This document shows, one piece after another, positions 63,059-63,555 of a stretch of 63,555 nucleotides of DNA. A program made the translations under genes and the position numbers. A model generated the notes under the pieces. It was not told where the DNA came from. It saw only the letters and a program-made list of their open reading frames with translations, and did not search any database. The DNA lies in assembly GCA_022778745.1 (NCBI GenBank), contig JALFSR010000037.1:1-63555 (forward strand), written 5' to 3'. The stretch's first letter is position 1; every line of letters starts with the position of its first letter. The DNA is from Clostridiales bacterium. Its GTDB lineage: Bacteria > Bacillota > Clostridia > Lachnospirales > Lachnospiraceae.

Positions 63059-63220
63059 CATTATTCCTCTAATTAATATTTGAACGCAGAACAAAAAGCT
63101 GCAATTCTATTGGTTTTTAGTATATCAGAATTGTTTTAATATTTCTACCTTGTTTCTATAAAAAATTTGAAAAAGATTGTTATTTCATGCAAAATTCGAA
63201 GTTATTCCATATGTTTACAT

Positions 63221-63256
63221 AAAAAACTCAACCGCTAAGATAAACGGTTGAGTTTT
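63221..63256 (-). terminator. Terminator of the tRNA cluster
   Basis: On the minus strand AACTCAACCG pairs with CGGTTGAGTT around a 10-nt loop and is followed by TTTT. It ends the tRNA-Pro/tRNA-Gly (rRNA) transcript. The region 63095-63220 holds the promoter region of the adaptor operon, which I could not define. Confidence 0.86.
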
Positions 63257-63301
63257 AACACTTTACTAAGAGCCTTAGAAAAAACTTTTATTATTAAAGA
63301 A

Positions 63302-63373
63302 AGCGCGAGACGGGATTCGAACCCGCGACCCTCGCCTTGGCAAGGCGATACTCCACCACTGAGCCACTCGCGC
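63302..63373 (-). tRNA. tRNA-Gly (GCC anticodon)
   Basis: Acceptor stem GCGCGAG/CTCGCGC, D-arm GGCTCAGTGGTGGAGTA, anticodon stem CGCCT/AGGCG with loop TGCCA (anticodon GCC), T-arm CGGGTTCGAATCCCG. The 3' CCA is not encoded. It lies 16 nt after tRNA-Pro on the same transcript. Confidence 0.96.
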
Positions 63374-63389
63374 ATAACATAGTACTTAG

Positions 63390-63464
63390 TCGGGGTGACA
63401 GGATTCGAACCTGCGACCTCCTGGTCCCAAACCAGGCGCTCTAGCCAAGCTGAGCCACACCCCG
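63390..63464 (-). tRNA. tRNA-Pro (TGG anticodon)
   Basis: Acceptor stem CGGGGTG/CACCCCG, D-arm TGGCTCAGCTTGGCTAGAGC, anticodon stem CCTGG/CCAGG with loop TTTGGGA (anticodon TGG), T-arm GCAGGTTCGAATCCTGT. The 3' CCA is not encoded. It lies about 80 nt downstream of the probable 23S rRNA end. Confidence 0.95.
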
Positions 63465-63543
63465 ATCTCGGTACTAATGTACCTTCAAAACTACACACAA
63501 AACTTTCATCCAAACTCTTTTTTCCTATCCTGTTAACCTTTTC

Positions 63544-63555
63544 AGGTTATGCCCT
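63544..63555 (-). rRNA. Probable 3' end of a 23S rRNA gene (partial)
   Basis: On the minus strand the window edge reads AGGGCATAACCT, close to the end of 23S rRNA (typically GAGGGCTTAACC), followed by a small hairpin (AACCTGAAAAGGTT) and a spacer with TTTTGAAGGTAC. Only about 12 bases are visible, so this rests on position and short similarity. Confidence 0.5.

Overview
The window is AT-rich DNA from a spore-forming Gram-positive anaerobe, most likely a Lachnospiraceae member (Clostridia). Evidence: the spoIIA-sigF-spoVA sporulation cluster, lipobox lipoproteins in place of periplasmic proteins, AGGAGG-type ribosome binding sites, TTG/GTG starts, an anaerobic-type cobalamin pathway (CbiD, CbiG, CbiK), a GldA/GldF/GldG/DUF4340 ABC cassette and a cobalamin-riboswitch-controlled surface protein. 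Identifications come from motif recognition; no database search was run.

Layout. 1-3.9 kb (+): the riboflavin operon ribD-ribE-ribBA-(27-codon ORF)-ribH behind the 3' part of an FMN riboswitch and its terminator. 4-9.2 kb (-): a lipoprotein fused in frame to the back half of an ABC ATPase, then a McrB/McrC-type modification-dependent restriction pair. 9.3-10.1 kb: a composite palindromic repeat and a PadR regulator. 10.2-15.1 kb (-): a low-complexity lipoprotein and the Gld-like ABC exporter cassette. 15.3-19.7 kb (+): serC, serA, a DUF1015 gene and a CBM9-like gene behind a good sigma-A promoter. 19.8-40.4 kb (-): one very long cobalamin operon with its own promoter, cobalamin riboswitch and terminator. 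It reads surface cobaltochelatase, FecBCD/BtuFCD-type ABC importer, cbiP, cobT, cobU, cobS, a cobU-like paralogue, cobC, cbiB, cobD, cbiC, cbiD, cbiF, cbiG, cbiH, a cbiJ-cbiE-cbiT fusion and cbiA. 40.5-45.3 kb (-): spoIIAA, spoIIAB, sigF, an unannotated 46-aa ORF, then spoVAA, AB, AC, AD, AE. 45.5-48.2 kb (-): a 48-aa protein plus a zinc-ribbon/TPR membrane protein, and an ATP-grasp enzyme. 48.4-50.7 kb (+): a methyltransferase broken by a frameshift and a HAD phosphatase. 50.8-54.8 kb (-): tRNA-Trp and an amino-acid uptake operon. 54.9-59.2 kb (-): sbcD-sbcC. 59.4-63.1 kb (-): three secreted or adaptor proteins without a transporter. 63.2-63.6 kb (-): tRNA-Gly, tRNA-Pro and what looks like the last bases of a 23S rRNA gene.

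How the parts work together. The rib genes make riboflavin from GTP and ribulose-5-phosphate under FMN control. The serine genes feed one-carbon and amino-acid metabolism. The cobalamin operon covers cobalt insertion, most of the corrin ring, aminopropanol attachment and nucleotide-loop assembly; cbiL and a corrinoid adenosyltransferase are not in the window. The spoIIA-spoVA block couples the forespore sigma factor and its regulators to the dipicolinate channel genes.

The most notable observation is the first gene of the cobalamin operon. It encodes an exported lipoprotein form of the CbiK cobaltochelatase carrying two NEAT-like repeats. Directly after its UAG stop the same frame stays open for 28 codons and encodes a transmembrane segment with a lysine-rich tail, ending 1 nt before the next gene's start codon. 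Other notable items are the lipoprotein/half-ABC fusion, three small ORFs placed for translational coupling or operon membership, a methyltransferase split at a TC dinucleotide tract, a dispersed palindromic repeat family of which one copy supplies the spoVAB stop codon, and a structured leader upstream of the amino-acid transporter.
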